A DNA stretch of 64,000 nt from Gordonia rubripertincta (GCF_038024875.1 NZ_CP136136.1:1674001-1738000); one strand, 5' to 3'. Shown: positions 51,919 through 61,008, counted from the first letter of the stretch. The notes: a model not told the origin generated them from the letters alone. Numbers and translations are program-made.

Positions 51919-52248
51919 GTGACCATCCGCGCGTCGTACGAACGACACCCCGACCTGGGCTGCGAGGCCGTCGTGTTCATCGACGACGAGTCGCTGGCGT
52001 GTTTCCAGATCCAGCGGGACCTCACCGGCGGCCCGCGCGCCGACGAACACTGCGTCACCACCGGGGCGAGTGCGCCCGTCTACGGCGGGATCGTCGAGTG
52101 GCGGCGCGTCGACGACCGTTTCGAGTTCTCGCTCACGCGGCGGGCGAGTCATCTGTTCGGCGACGAGGTGCTGTCCTTCGAGATCAGCCCGGTCGACGAG
52201 ACGACCGTCGACGACATCGCCGCGCATGTCGATCGATTGCTGCGCTGA
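51919..52248 (+). CDS. Imm10-like immunity-family protein
   Basis: A 109-residue protein. The pattern VFIDDESLACFQIQRD, then VYGGIVEWRRVDDRFEFSLTR and a C-terminal FEISPVDETTVDDIAAHVD resembles the Imm10 family of polymorphic-toxin immunity proteins. No toxin gene is adjacent, so it would be an orphan or a domesticated copy. The GTG start at 51919 has a GCGGAAAG site about 15 bases upstream that lies in the 3' element of the possible leader RNA. It precedes ybaB-recR on the same strand by 22 bases and could be co-transcribed with them. Confidence 0.6.
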   Translation: MTIRASYERHPDLGCEAVVFIDDESLACFQIQRDLTGGPRADEHCVTTGASAPVYGGIVEWRRVDDRFEFSLTRRASHLFGDEVLSFEISPVDETTVDDIAAHVDRLLR

Positions 52249-52270
52249 CCCGGGGGCTACCCTGGACGGC

Positions 52271-52642
52271 GTGACGCAACCATTCGATCCCAGCGCATTG
52301 TTCGGCGGCGGCCAGGGCGGCGAGAACCCGATGGCGGGTCTGCTGGCCCAGGCGCAGCAGATGCAGGAGAAGCTGCTCTCCGCACAGAACGAGATCGCCG
52401 CGGCGGAGATCGTCGGGAGCGCGGGCAACGGTCTGGTCACCGTGACCGGCAACGGCACCGGCGAGGTGACCGCGGTGTCCATCGATCCCAAGGTCGTCGA
52501 CCCCGAGGATGTAGAGACCCTGCAGGACCTGCTGCTCGGCGCGCTCGCCGACCTGTCGCAGAAGCGTGAGCAGCTCACGAGCGAGAAGATGGGCCCGCTG
52601 GCCGGAGGCCTCGGCGGCGGCATCCCCGGGCTCGGCGGCTGA
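52271..52642 (+). CDS. ybaB: YbaB/EbfC nucleoid-associated protein
   Basis: A 123-residue DNA-binding protein that forms a dimer with pincer-like helices. The core MAGLLAQAQQMQEKLLSAQ and GNGTGEVTAVSIDP are conserved, with a Gly-rich C-terminus (LAGGLGGGIPGLGG). It precedes recR, the usual arrangement, and with it is thought to act in recombination repair and chromosome organisation. The start is GTG at 52271. Confidence 0.94.
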   Translation: MTQPFDPSALFGGGQGGENPMAGLLAQAQQMQEKLLSAQNEIAAAEIVGSAGNGLVTVTGNGTGEVTAVSIDPKVVDPEDVETLQDLLLGALADLSQKREQLTSEKMGPLAGGLGGGIPGLGG

Positions 52643-52693
52643 TCGCGCCCGCCGCGCGATCCTTCCCACCACACCAGAGAACCCGGGCACGCG

Positions 52694-53305
52694 ATGTATG
52701 AAGGACCGATCCAGGATCTGATCGATGAACTGGCCAAACAGCCGGGTCTCGGTCCGAAGGGTGCGCAGCGCATCGCCTTCCATCTGCTCGCGGGGGAGAA
52801 GTCCGACATCGACCGGTTGATCGCCGCACTCGGGTGTGTACGCGACGACGTCGTCTTCTGCGCCGAATGTGGCAATGTGTCGGCGAATCGCTTGTGCCGG
52901 ATCTGCTCCGACTCGCGTCGGGACGCCACCAAGATCTGTGTCGTCGAAGAACCCAAGGACGTGCACGCGATCGAGCGGACCAAGGAGTTCACCGGTCGCT
53001 ACCACGTGCTCGGCGGTGCACTGGACCCGTTGTCGGGGATCGGGCCCGACCAGCTCCGCATCCGAGAGCTGCTGCGTCGGCTCGCCAATCAGGAGGACGG
53101 CGTCGACGTCAGCGAGGTGATCGTCGCGACCGACCCCAACACGGAGGGCGAGGCCACCGCCACCTACCTGCAGCGCATGCTCAAGGACTTCCCCGGGCTG
53201 TCGGTGACGCGTCTGGCGTCGGGTCTGCCGATGGGCGGCGACCTCGAGTTCGCCGACGAACTCACCCTCGGCCGGGCGCTGTCCGGGCGCCGGATTCTGG
53301 CCTGA
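52694..53305 (+). CDS. recR: Recombination protein RecR
   Basis: A 203-residue ring-forming repair protein that loads RecA with RecF/RecO. The helix-hairpin-helix region LAKQPGLGPKGAQRIAFHLL is at the N-terminus, the C4 zinc motif CAECGNVSANRLCRIC follows near residue 56, and the Toprim domain begins ICVVEEPKDVHAIE. Length is normal. It lies 51 bases after ybaB. Confidence 0.96.
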   Translation: MYEGPIQDLIDELAKQPGLGPKGAQRIAFHLLAGEKSDIDRLIAALGCVRDDVVFCAECGNVSANRLCRICSDSRRDATKICVVEEPKDVHAIERTKEFTGRYHVLGGALDPLSGIGPDQLRIRELLRRLANQEDGVDVSEVIVATDPNTEGEATATYLQRMLKDFPGLSVTRLASGLPMGGDLEFADELTLGRALSGRRILA

Positions 53306-53350
53306 GGGCCAGACGCGCAAGCTTCTCGTGTGCCCGGCTAGGGTCGGGGA

Positions 53351-54976
53351 GTGATATCGCTGAAGCGGGGGCGTCGACGAGTCCGGGTGATCGCGCTGGT
53401 TGTGGCCGCGGTGGCCACGGTCGGTCTGCTGGACACGGTGCGCGCCGAGCCGCTCGCCGCGGCTGCGGAACCCGAGCTGGACTGGACGTCATGTCCCGCC
53501 GTCCACGGTGTCCCGGCGAGTGTCCGCTGCGCTGCGGTCGAGGTCCCGCTGGATCACACCAGGCCGAACGGACCCACGATCGAGCTCCTCGTGAGTCGCA
53601 TTCCCGCGCGGCAACCGTCTCAGCGGCGCGGTGTCCTGATGGGTAATCCGGGAGGTCCCGGCGGCGACGCGATCGCGATGTTCAGTCAGCTGCGTGTGCC
53701 GGACGAGGTGCGCGACCAGTGGGATCTCGTCGCGGTGCAGCCGCGGGGTCTGGTGTCGGGTACGCCGCTGAAATGTGCACCGCTCACCGGAACGGAAGCC
53801 GAGATCTACACCGCTGCAGGCAAACTCAACCGTGATCGATGTGCACGGCGTACGCCCGGTCTGGGGTCGACACTGACCACGGAGAACACCGCGCGTGACA
53901 TCGAGGTGGTTCGCCGAAAGCTTGGCGAGACCAAGATCAGTCTGTACGGGATCTCCTACGGGACGTTGCTCTTCGGGACCTACGCGACGCTGTTCCCCCA
54001 GCGTGTCGACCGATTGGTCCTCGATTCCGGCTTCGACCCCGGCCTCGTGTGGAACGCTCTCCTCGACGCGCAGACCCCTGGGTACAAGGCTCGCGTCCAC
54101 GCCATGATGGCGTGGATCGCGCGCCACGACCACATCTACCGCCTGGGGACGACTCCGCTTGCGGTGTACCGGAAATGGAGTGACCGAGTCAGTGCCGAGG
54201 CGGGCGTCCCGCCGTCACTGGTCGCACCACCGGCACAGGTCGGGGACGTCCCGCCGGGCCTCCGCGCCGTCGCCGACCAGTACATCGCCGGCACCGACCT
54301 CACCGCAGATGCGCGAGCACGGTTCGAGAACTTCGCCGCGACACTGCTGACACCCGGTTCGGTGCAGGCGAATTCGGGGCTGCTGATCCTCACGCAGGCG
54401 TTCGCACCTGACCGGAACAGTTGGCCGATCATCGCGATGATGACGGCCGGTACAACCCGGAAGCTCGCCGAACCCTCACCCGCGGTGCTCGAGGCCGCGG
54501 CGATCTCACAGGACATGCAGGGTGCCGTCCTGTGCAACGAGAACCAAGTGCTGGCCGATCCGTCGGCGAATCTCGCCGCGTTCATCGCCGGCTACGTCAC
54601 CGCCGATCCGTTCGAGGCACCCGGCTTGATCTACCGGTCGGGGATGGCCTGCGCGGGAGCCGCTCCGGTCACTCGTCCGATCCCGATCCGGAATCGTGGA
54701 CTCGCCGTCCGCCCGCTGCAGATCCAGAGTGTCGGAGACCCCCAGACGCCGTATCGAGGCAGCCTCGTCATGCGCCGGCAGATGAACAGCCACCTGATCA
54801 CCGTGGGTGGCGGCGACCATGGGCAGTTGGGCCGTGCGAACCGGCCGCTCGACGCCGCGATCGCCGAATACCTGCGGACCGGCCGGACAGGCGTGACCCG
54901 GGTCCCGGAGGCGCCGATCACCGCGCCGTTGACGAAGATCCCGCCGGGCCTGTTCACGGGCGTGGGGGTGCGGTGA
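53351..54976 (+). CDS. Exported alpha/beta-hydrolase, tripeptidyl-aminopeptidase-like
   Basis: A 541-residue exported hydrolase. A signal peptide covers about residues 1-38 (Arg-rich start, VIALVVAAVATVGLL core). GNPGGPGGDA forms the oxyanion region, the nucleophile elbow is GISYGT near residue 199, and the catalytic His is in GGGDHGQLG near 492. This arrangement is that of SCO- and Mtb CaeA-type proline iminopeptidase/tripeptidyl aminopeptidases. The substrate is not certain. The stop overlaps the GTG of the next gene by four bases. Confidence 0.87.
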   Translation: MISLKRGRRRVRVIALVVAAVATVGLLDTVRAEPLAAAAEPELDWTSCPAVHGVPASVRCAAVEVPLDHTRPNGPTIELLVSRIPARQPSQRRGVLMGNPGGPGGDAIAMFSQLRVPDEVRDQWDLVAVQPRGLVSGTPLKCAPLTGTEAEIYTAAGKLNRDRCARRTPGLGSTLTTENTARDIEVVRRKLGETKISLYGISYGTLLFGTYATLFPQRVDRLVLDSGFDPGLVWNALLDAQTPGYKARVHAMMAWIARHDHIYRLGTTPLAVYRKWSDRVSAEAGVPPSLVAPPAQVGDVPPGLRAVADQYIAGTDLTADARARFENFAATLLTPGSVQANSGLLILTQAFAPDRNSWPIIAMMTAGTTRKLAEPSPAVLEAAAISQDMQGAVLCNENQVLADPSANLAAFIAGYVTADPFEAPGLIYRSGMACAGAAPVTRPIPIRNRGLAVRPLQIQSVGDPQTPYRGSLVMRRQMNSHLITVGGGDHGQLGRANRPLDAAIAEYLRTGRTGVTRVPEAPITAPLTKIPPGLFTGVGVR

Positions 54977-55533
54977 CGGCGTCCGACATCATCTCCCCAG
55001 AGGTCGGTGCGCGGGTCGCCGGACTCGCTGCCCAGCTCGACTCGGGGATCGTCGCGATCGACGGCCCGTCCGGGGCCGGGAAGTCGACGGTCGCCGACCT
55101 GCTGGTGAAGCAACTACGTGAACGGGGCGCCGGGGTGACGCTGGTGCGCACCGACGATTTCGCCTCCTGGGACGACCCGGTCGCCTGGTGGCCCGAGTTG
55201 GAAGCGGATGTGCTGCATTCCTTCGGCCGACGACGGGACTACCGCTACCGGCCTCGGGTGTGGCGGGACGGCGTGGCGACGCCCGGACCGCAGGTGTGGA
55301 TCGAATGGCAGCCGTTGCTGATCATCGAAGGGGTGTCGTCGGCGCGGCGTCGGATCGCCGACCGGTTGGCCCACGCCCTGTGGCTCGACGGCGGCACCGA
55401 GGCGGAGCGTCTCGAGCGGGCCGTCGCGCGGGACGGCGAGGAGTCTCGGGTGCACCTGAAGCACTGGCAGGAGTTCGAGCGCGGCTGGTTCGCGGTGGAC
55501 CGCACCCGTGAACGGTGCGTCGTGTTGGACTAG
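54973..55533 (+). CDS. P-loop kinase, uridine-kinase-like
   Basis: A 186-residue P-loop protein with Walker A motif DGPSGAGKSTVAD near residue 30 and a lid-like Arg-rich C-terminal half (EAERLERAVARDGEE). TDDFASWDDPVAWWPEL resembles the substrate region of uridine kinase-like proteins. The substrate is unknown. The GTG start at 54973 is inside the 3' end of the hydrolase gene. It ends 33 bases before the uracil-DNA glycosylase gene. Confidence 0.85.
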   Translation: MTASDIISPEVGARVAGLAAQLDSGIVAIDGPSGAGKSTVADLLVKQLRERGAGVTLVRTDDFASWDDPVAWWPELEADVLHSFGRRRDYRYRPRVWRDGVATPGPQVWIEWQPLLIIEGVSSARRRIADRLAHALWLDGGTEAERLERAVARDGEESRVHLKHWQEFERGWFAVDRTRERCVVLD

Positions 55534-55566
55534 CGGCATGACCACCGCTCACGGTTACTGTCGGAT

Positions 55567-56292
55567 ATGGCTCCTCGACAGCGGTTCCGGAATCTCGCGG
55601 AGCTCGACGCGCAGCTGATCGACTGTCGCGCATGCCCGCGGCTCGTCGAGTGGCGTGAACAGGTGGCCCGCGAGAAGCGTCGGGCGTTCGCCGACCAGGA
55701 GTATTGGGGGCGCCCGGTCCCGGGCATCGGACCGGCGGACGCCCGATTGCTGATCGTGGGTCTCGCACCGGCCGCGCACGGTGGCAACCGCACCGGCCGC
55801 ATGTTCACCGGCGACCAGTCGGGCGACTTCCTGTTCTCCGCCATGTATCTCGCCGGCCTGGTGAGTCAGCCCCATTCGGTGTCGATGGACGACGGGCTGG
55901 AACTGTTCGGCACCCGGATCACTGCGCCCGTGCACTGCGCTCCGCCACAGAACAAGCCGACTGTCGAGGAACGGGACCGATGCTCACGCTGGCTGCACGG
56001 TGAGCTCGAATTGCTCGCTCCGACGGCCCGTTCGGTGATCACGCTCGGCGCCTTCGGTTGGCAGTCGACGCTGCGAACGTTCGGCGCGCTCGGCTGGACG
56101 GTGCCGCGTCCGGCACCGAAGTTCGGACACGGTGCGTCGACGATACTGACCCGCGACGACGCGACCCTCGAGGTGTTCGGGTGCTATCACGTGAGTCAGC
56201 ACAACACCTTCACCGGACGGCTGACCGTCGAGATGCTCGTGGACGTGCTGAAAGCCGCGGCGGAGTCCGCGGGGATCCTGCCGGGGGAGTGA
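55567..56292 (+). CDS. udgB: Family 5 uracil-DNA glycosylase (UdgB)
   Basis: A 241-residue DNA repair enzyme. Motif A GLAPAAHGGNRTGRMFTGD is diagnostic of UDGb; HVSQHNTFTG forms the later active-site loop. Cysteines in DCRACPRL, in HCAPPQNKP and near RCSRWL provide the iron-sulphur cluster. Such enzymes remove uracil and hypoxanthine in high-GC bacteria. It converges with gatD, 4 bases apart. Confidence 0.93.
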   Translation: MAPRQRFRNLAELDAQLIDCRACPRLVEWREQVAREKRRAFADQEYWGRPVPGIGPADARLLIVGLAPAAHGGNRTGRMFTGDQSGDFLFSAMYLAGLVSQPHSVSMDDGLELFGTRITAPVHCAPPQNKPTVEERDRCSRWLHGELELLAPTARSVITLGAFGWQSTLRTFGALGWTVPRPAPKFGHGASTILTRDDATLEVFGCYHVSQHNTFTGRLTVEMLVDVLKAAAESAGILPGE

Positions 56293-56296
56293 GTGC

Positions 56297-57019
56297 CTAC
56301 CGCCGCCGGCCGGCGGCGAGGCGCTCCTTGCGCAACCGGCTGACCTCCGGGAGGTCGAGCGGCGCAAGGGATTCGACGCCCAGCGCGGTGGCGAGAAGGT
56401 GGTCGGCGAGTTCCGGGTTCCGGGCCAGGGCCGGACCGTGCATGTAGGTGCCGATCACGCTGCCCTGCACGACGCCCTCGGTGCCGTCGCCGACGCCGTT
56501 GCCGACACCGTGCTTCACGCGACCCAGCGGCTTGGCGTCGGAGCCCAATGTGGTTCCGCCGCGGTGGTTCTCGAAACCGGTGAGCGGCTGGGTGAGCGCG
56601 GCGAGGGTCGGTTCGGTGACCAGTTCGCCGATGCTGCGCTTCTCCTGGGGTGCGGTGGTCAGGTCGAACAGCGAGATGCCGTCGACCCGTTCACCGGCCG
56701 AGGTCTCGTACCAGTGACCGAGCACCTGGATGGCGGCGCAGATCGCGAGGACCGGGCGTCCCGCCGCGGCGGCCTGCTGCAGGCCGGGGTAACGGGTCAG
56801 GTGGCGGGTGGCCAGACGCTGGGCGTAGTCCTCGGCGCCGCCGAGGGTGTAGACGTCGAGGGAGTCCGGCACCGCGTCGTCGAGCGTGATGTGCACGACC
56901 TCGGCGTCGATGCCGCGCATGAGAGCACGACGTTTGAGGACGAGGGCGTTGCCGCCGTCGCCGTAGGTGCCCATGACGTCGGGCAGGACCAGCCCGATCC
57001 GCAGCGTCGACTCGCTCAC
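56297..57019 (-). CDS. gatD: Lipid II isoglutaminyl synthase, glutaminase subunit GatD
   Basis: A 240-residue class I glutamine amidotransferase. The catalytic cysteine is in PVLAICAAIQVLGHWYE and the His in GSVIGTYMHGPALARNP. With MurT it amidates D-glutamate of lipid II. The GTG at 57019 (VSESTLRIGLVLPD) overlaps the murT stop as GTGA, the usual MurT-GatD coupling. It corresponds to Rv3713 (formerly cobQ2). Confidence 0.93.
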   Translation of the reverse strand: MSESTLRIGLVLPDVMGTYGDGGNALVLKRRALMRGIDAEVVHITLDDAVPDSLDVYTLGGAEDYAQRLATRHLTRYPGLQQAAAAGRPVLAICAAIQVLGHWYETSAGERVDGISLFDLTTAPQEKRSIGELVTEPTLAALTQPLTGFENHRGGTTLGSDAKPLGRVKHGVGNGVGDGTEGVVQGSVIGTYMHGPALARNPELADHLLATALGVESLAPLDLPEVSRLRKERLAAGRRR

Positions 57020-58320
57020 TGTTCGGCCTTTCGTGCACGTGCCGCACGTTCCATGGCGATCCCGAGATCGCGGAACGCGGTGTAGTTGGCGAGTACCTCG
57101 ACGCGTCCGGGCGGGCACGAGGCGATCGCCGCCATCGGGTCGGGGATCGTGGTGTGCTCCGCGCCCGCGTAGAGCAGGCGCACCGACAGATCTGCGGCCC
57201 GCTCGCCGGCGGCGACCACCTGCATCGTCTCGAAGGCCTCGAACCGCACGTCCCACAGCCAGGAGAGGTCCTCGCCGTCGGGAACCTGACCGTTGACCGC
57301 GATGACCAAACCGTCGGCGTCCTGGTCGATCATCGACAGGGCCTCCTGCCATCCGGCCGGGTTCTTGGCGAGAAGGGTACGGACGGAGTGGTTCCCGACC
57401 TGGTGGACGCCGTAGCGGCCGGCGACCTCGCCGACCGTCCCGACCGCGGCAACGGCCTTGCCCGGGTCCGCGCCCATCGCGACGGCGGCAGCCACGGCCT
57501 GCGTCGCGTTCCCGCGGTTGGCCCGGCCGGGGACGGCCAGGCTCAGGGGAGCGGAGAAGCCGCCGGGGCCGTAGATGTTCTCGTCGTCGAACCACCAGTC
57601 GGGGGTGGGCCGACGGAAGTTCTCGTCGCCGGTCGACTGCCAGCCGTCGCCGGACCGCACGATCGGCTCGCCGGTGCGGGGACAGCTCACCGAGTCCCCG
57701 ACCCAGCTCGCGCCCGCGGCCACCCACACCACGTCGGGAGCGTCGAAGGCGGCCGAGGTGACGAGTACGTCGTCGCAGTTCGCGATCACGGTGGTCGACG
57801 GGTGACGGGCGATGCCCTCGCGGAGCCTGCGCTCGATCATGTTGATCTCGCCGACCCGGTCGAGCTGATCGCGCGACAGGTTCAGCAGGACCAACACCTC
57901 GGGATCTACCGCATCGCTGACATGCGGCACGTGGAGTTCGTCGACCTCCAGCGCACACAGTGGCGCGGTGCGGCTGAGGGTGAGGGTCGCGATGATGCCG
58001 GCGTCCATGTTGGCGCCGTCGGCCTGCGTGGCGACCTCGCCGAGTTCGGCCATCGCCGCGGCGGTCATCCGGGTGGTCGTCGACTTGCCATTGGTGCCGG
58101 TGATGATCGCGGAGCGTTTGCCGGCGGCGAGACGACGCATGATGTCGGGATCGATCTTGGCGGCGACGAGGCCGCCGATCATCGAACCCTTGCCCCGTCC
58201 CGCGGTGCGCGAGGCCCAGCGAGCCGCTGCGGCCGCCGCCAGCGCGACCGAGGTGCGGGCGGGCACACGGGTGCGCGTGCGAGAGGCGGTTCCGGTGGTG
58301 GACGATGGGCGGTCGGGCAT
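57016..58320 (-). CDS. murT: Lipid II isoglutaminyl synthase, ligase subunit MurT
   Basis: A 434-residue Mur-ligase-like protein with the ATP loop IITGTNGKSTTTRM (about residues 72-85), NLSRDQLDRVGEINMI, and a MurT C-terminal domain. The zinc-ribbon segment found in many MurT proteins is represented here by CPRTGEPIVRSGDGW, with a single cysteine, so zinc binding is probably lost. It acts with GatD on lipid II. The start is the ATG at 58320. The region upstream divides it from the divergent hydrolase gene by 75 bases. Confidence 0.92.
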   Translation of the reverse strand: MPDRPSSTTGTASRTRTRVPARTSVALAAAAAARWASRTAGRGKGSMIGGLVAAKIDPDIMRRLAAGKRSAIITGTNGKSTTTRMTAAAMAELGEVATQADGANMDAGIIATLTLSRTAPLCALEVDELHVPHVSDAVDPEVLVLLNLSRDQLDRVGEINMIERRLREGIARHPSTTVIANCDDVLVTSAAFDAPDVVWVAAGASWVGDSVSCPRTGEPIVRSGDGWQSTGDENFRRPTPDWWFDDENIYGPGGFSAPLSLAVPGRANRGNATQAVAAAVAMGADPGKAVAAVGTVGEVAGRYGVHQVGNHSVRTLLAKNPAGWQEALSMIDQDADGLVIAVNGQVPDGEDLSWLWDVRFEAFETMQVVAAGERAADLSVRLLYAGAEHTTIPDPMAAIASCPPGRVEVLANYTAFRDLGIAMERAARARKAEQ

Positions 58321-58395
58321 GGCCACGAGTGTTCCACAGCGTCGATCCCCGGGTTGCTCGTGCTGACCGCCGACCAGCAAGTAGGCTCGGCCACT

Positions 58396-59490
58396 GTGAG
58401 CCGTGACACCTATCTGCGTCTGTCCCTGCCCGCGCGAATCCAGCGTGGCGTGCTGATCGCCGCGGGGAAGATTCCCGACGCCGCGATGTCGGTCCTCGGC
58501 CGGCGGGCGCCGGTCAACTCCGACGGCGAACGCGTCGCGCCCGAACTCGCCGCGATCGGCTGGGCCAACCAGCACGTCCCGGGCCTCAACCCGTTCGCGG
58601 GCGAGGTCGCCCGGTCACGCTTCGCGACCGACGAGAGCGGCGCGTCGATGGCGGAGAACCTGCCGCCCATGGCGGTTGAGGAAGACCTGGTCATCGACGG
58701 TCCGGACGGTCCCATCCCGGCCACGCGGTATCGGTCGTCGACGCAGTCGGACGGGCTGATCGTCTACTACCACGGCGGTGGCTTCGTCACCGGCAGTCGC
58801 ATCAGCCATGACACTTTCGTGCGCCGGCTCGCGCACGGCACCGGACTCGACGTCCTGTCGGTCGAGTACCGGCTCGCGCCCGAGCACCCGTTCCCCGCCG
58901 GAGTCGACGACGCCGTCGCAGCCTGGCACTTCGCCGTCGACATCGCACCGCGGTGGGGTCTCGACCCCGAGCGGATCGTGGTCGCCGGGGACAGCGCGGG
59001 CGGCAACCTGGCGACCGTGGTCGCACGACTCGTCCGCGACGAGCCGGTCACGCCGGTCTTCCAGCTGCTCATCTACCCGGTCACCGACGCCACCGCGGAC
59101 ACCCCGTCGCGTCGTGAATTCGCGACCGGCTTCTTCCTGACCGCGGACGGCATCGAGTGGTTCAACGACCGCTACGTGCCCGACGTCGCGCAGCGCAAGG
59201 ACCCGCGGTGTTCGCCGCTTCTCGCCGACGACCTCAGCGGACTCCCGCCGGCGCACGTCATCGTCGCCGGCTTCGACCCGTTGCGCGACGAGGGCCTCGC
59301 CTACGCCAAGCGGCTCGAGGAGGCGGGGGTTCCGGTCACGCTGCGCCGGGAGGGGTCGATGATCCACGGGTTCATCAACATGACCCTGATCAGCTCCGGA
59401 GCCCGCGCGGCGGTCGACCGGATGTGTGCCGAGGTCCGGAGAGCCCTCGACGAGGCATCGTCGGCGGGCCGGGAGGAGATCGCCGGCTAG
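58396..59490 (+). CDS. Alpha/beta hydrolase of the hormone-sensitive-lipase group
   Basis: A 364-residue esterase/lipase. The oxyanion motif YYHGGGFVTGS, the nucleophile elbow GDSAGGNLA and the C-terminal SMIHGFINM with the catalytic His are all present; the acid lies in AGFDPLRDEG. These are the marks of the HSL/LipY-like group common in mycolate actinomycetes. It is divergent from murT. Its TAG overlaps the EamA TAG in the sequence CTAG (convergent, four shared bases). Confidence 0.92.
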   Translation: MSRDTYLRLSLPARIQRGVLIAAGKIPDAAMSVLGRRAPVNSDGERVAPELAAIGWANQHVPGLNPFAGEVARSRFATDESGASMAENLPPMAVEEDLVIDGPDGPIPATRYRSSTQSDGLIVYYHGGGFVTGSRISHDTFVRRLAHGTGLDVLSVEYRLAPEHPFPAGVDDAVAAWHFAVDIAPRWGLDPERIVVAGDSAGGNLATVVARLVRDEPVTPVFQLLIYPVTDATADTPSRREFATGFFLTADGIEWFNDRYVPDVAQRKDPRCSPLLADDLSGLPPAHVIVAGFDPLRDEGLAYAKRLEEAGVPVTLRREGSMIHGFINMTLISSGARAAVDRMCAEVRRALDEASSAGREEIAG

Positions 59491-60473
59491 CGGTCGCGGG
59501 CAGCTGTCGCGGCGCACGTCAGTTCGTCGTCGGCTTCCGTCGTCGTGCTGGCTGCCGCAGCTTCGGTCGGCAGTCGCTGAGGTCTGGGCGATCGCGGCCG
59601 GGCCATCACGCCGACAGCGCAGCCGCTGACAACGATCACCGCACCGACGATCTCGCCGACCGTCGGAACCTCGCCGAGGAAGACGAACGACGCGCTGATG
59701 CCCACGACGGGCACCAGCAGCGACATCGGCGACACCCGGCTGGCGTCGTTGCGGCTCAGGAGCACGGTCCACAGGCCCGCGCCGACGAGGGTTCCCAGAG
59801 CGGCGAGGTAGATGAGTCCGCCGAGGGCGCGCAGCCCGGTGTCCGTGCCGATCGTCATGAGCGCGTCGAAGCCCGCGGAAGGTCCCTCGATGATCAGGCT
59901 CGCCAGATAGAGCGGAGGCGACGCGACGACGGCCATCCACATGGTCATCCGGAACGAGTCGTCGGGCTGTGCGAGCCGGCCGCCGATGTTTCCGATCGCC
60001 CAGCTGAGCCCACCGAGGATGGTCAGGCCGGTCGGGACAAGTGCGGCCACACCGATGTCGCTGCCGGCGGCGCGGTCGAAGGCGATCAGACCCATGCCGC
60101 CGACGGCGACGAGCAGGCCCACCACCTGGGCGACCGTCATCCGCTCACGCAGGAACAGCACGCCGAGGATCACCGTGAAGGGCGCCGACGTCTGCAGGAC
60201 CAGCGAGGCCAGTCCGGCAGGCATTCCCAGGCTCATCGCCAGGAACAGGAACATGAACTGCACCGACCCGAACCCCGCCACGTAGACGAGGAACCATTTG
60301 AGCCGGACCTTCGGGAAGCGCACGAACAAGATGACCGGGATGGCCATGACGGCGAAGCGCAGCGCAGCCAGGAAGAACGGCGGGAAGTGTTCGAGACCGA
60401 AGTGGATGGCCACGAAGTTCAGTCCCCACAAGAACACGACACAGAGGGCGAGCAACCGGTCACGAGTGGACAT
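59487..60473 (-). CDS. EamA-family (DMT) transporter
   Basis: A 328-residue membrane protein with about ten helices in two EamA repeats (for example FLWGLNFVAIHFGLEHFPPF in the first and GLSWAIGNIGGRLAQ in the second). It is a metabolite exporter-type permease; the substrate is unknown. ATG at 60473 (MSTRDRLLALC) is chosen, with ATG three codons earlier and TTG at 60509 as alternatives. An inverted repeat lies 52-80 bases upstream of the start. The C-terminus is Ala/Thr/Glu-rich and hydrophilic. Confidence 0.9.
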   Translation of the reverse strand: MSTRDRLLALCVVFLWGLNFVAIHFGLEHFPPFFLAALRFAVMAIPVILFVRFPKVRLKWFLVYVAGFGSVQFMFLFLAMSLGMPAGLASLVLQTSAPFTVILGVLFLRERMTVAQVVGLLVAVGGMGLIAFDRAAGSDIGVAALVPTGLTILGGLSWAIGNIGGRLAQPDDSFRMTMWMAVVASPPLYLASLIIEGPSAGFDALMTIGTDTGLRALGGLIYLAALGTLVGAGLWTVLLSRNDASRVSPMSLLVPVVGISASFVFLGEVPTVGEIVGAVIVVSGCAVGVMARPRSPRPQRLPTEAAAASTTTEADDELTCAATAARDR

Positions 60474-60524
60474 GGTCACCATCGTCCGAGTCGCCGCGAT
60501 GAAGGACAATCGAATTTAAACGGA

Positions 60525-60553
60525 AGGATTGTTCAGATTTACTGAACAATCCT
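60525..60553. promoter_or_regulatory. 12-base inverted repeat between trx and the EamA gene
   Basis: AGGATTGTTCAG and CTGAACAATCCT are exact complements with an ATTTA spacer. On the minus strand it lies 22 bases after the thioredoxin stop and 52 bases before the EamA start. It could be a thioredoxin terminator (T-rich sequence follows), or an operator for the EamA gene, since ATTGTTCAG-N5-CTGAACAAT fits the T-N11-A pattern of LysR sites. Confidence 0.55.
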
Positions 60554-60574
60554 CCCCGTGTGCGCGTCAGCGGG

Positions 60575-60937
60575 TCACTGCTGTGCGGCGGCGACCTTCG
60601 CCCGGACGTCGTCCATGTCGAGAGCCTCGACCGCGCCGATGAGCTCTTCGAGCTGTGCGGCGGGGAGCGCTCCGGGCTGGTTGAACACGAGGATGCCGTC
60701 ACGAAAGGCCATCAGCGTCGGAATCGACTGGATACCAAGGCTTCCGGCGAGCTGCTGCTCTGCCTCGGTGTCGATCTTGCCGAAGAAGATGTCGGAGTGG
60801 GCCTCGGAGGCCTTCTCGAACACGGGGCCGAACATGCGGCACGGGCCGCACCAGCTCGCCCAGAAGTCGAGCAGCACGATGCCATCGGCCTCGATGGTGG
60901 GTTGGAAGGTTTCCAGGGTCACGTCTTGTGTTGCCAT
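60575..60937 (-). CDS. Thioredoxin
   Basis: A 120-residue thioredoxin with the redox motif FWASWCGPCRMFGP near residue 27 and the cis-proline in IQSIPTLMAFRDG. It is a little longer than the classical form, with a C-terminal helix DDVRAKVAAAQQ. It is divergent from the LysR gene with a 71-base gap, so the two probably share a control region. Which thioredoxin paralogue it is cannot be decided here. Confidence 0.93.
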   Translation of the reverse strand: MATQDVTLETFQPTIEADGIVLLDFWASWCGPCRMFGPVFEKASEAHSDIFFGKIDTEAEQQLAGSLGIQSIPTLMAFRDGILVFNQPGALPAAQLEELIGAVEALDMDDVRAKVAAAQQ

Positions 60938-61008
60938 GCTCCCCACAACCGTTTCGGGGGCGGAGACATTCCGCAGGTGGTCCGGTCGCGTGTCGGTACC
61001 TTTGGCGC

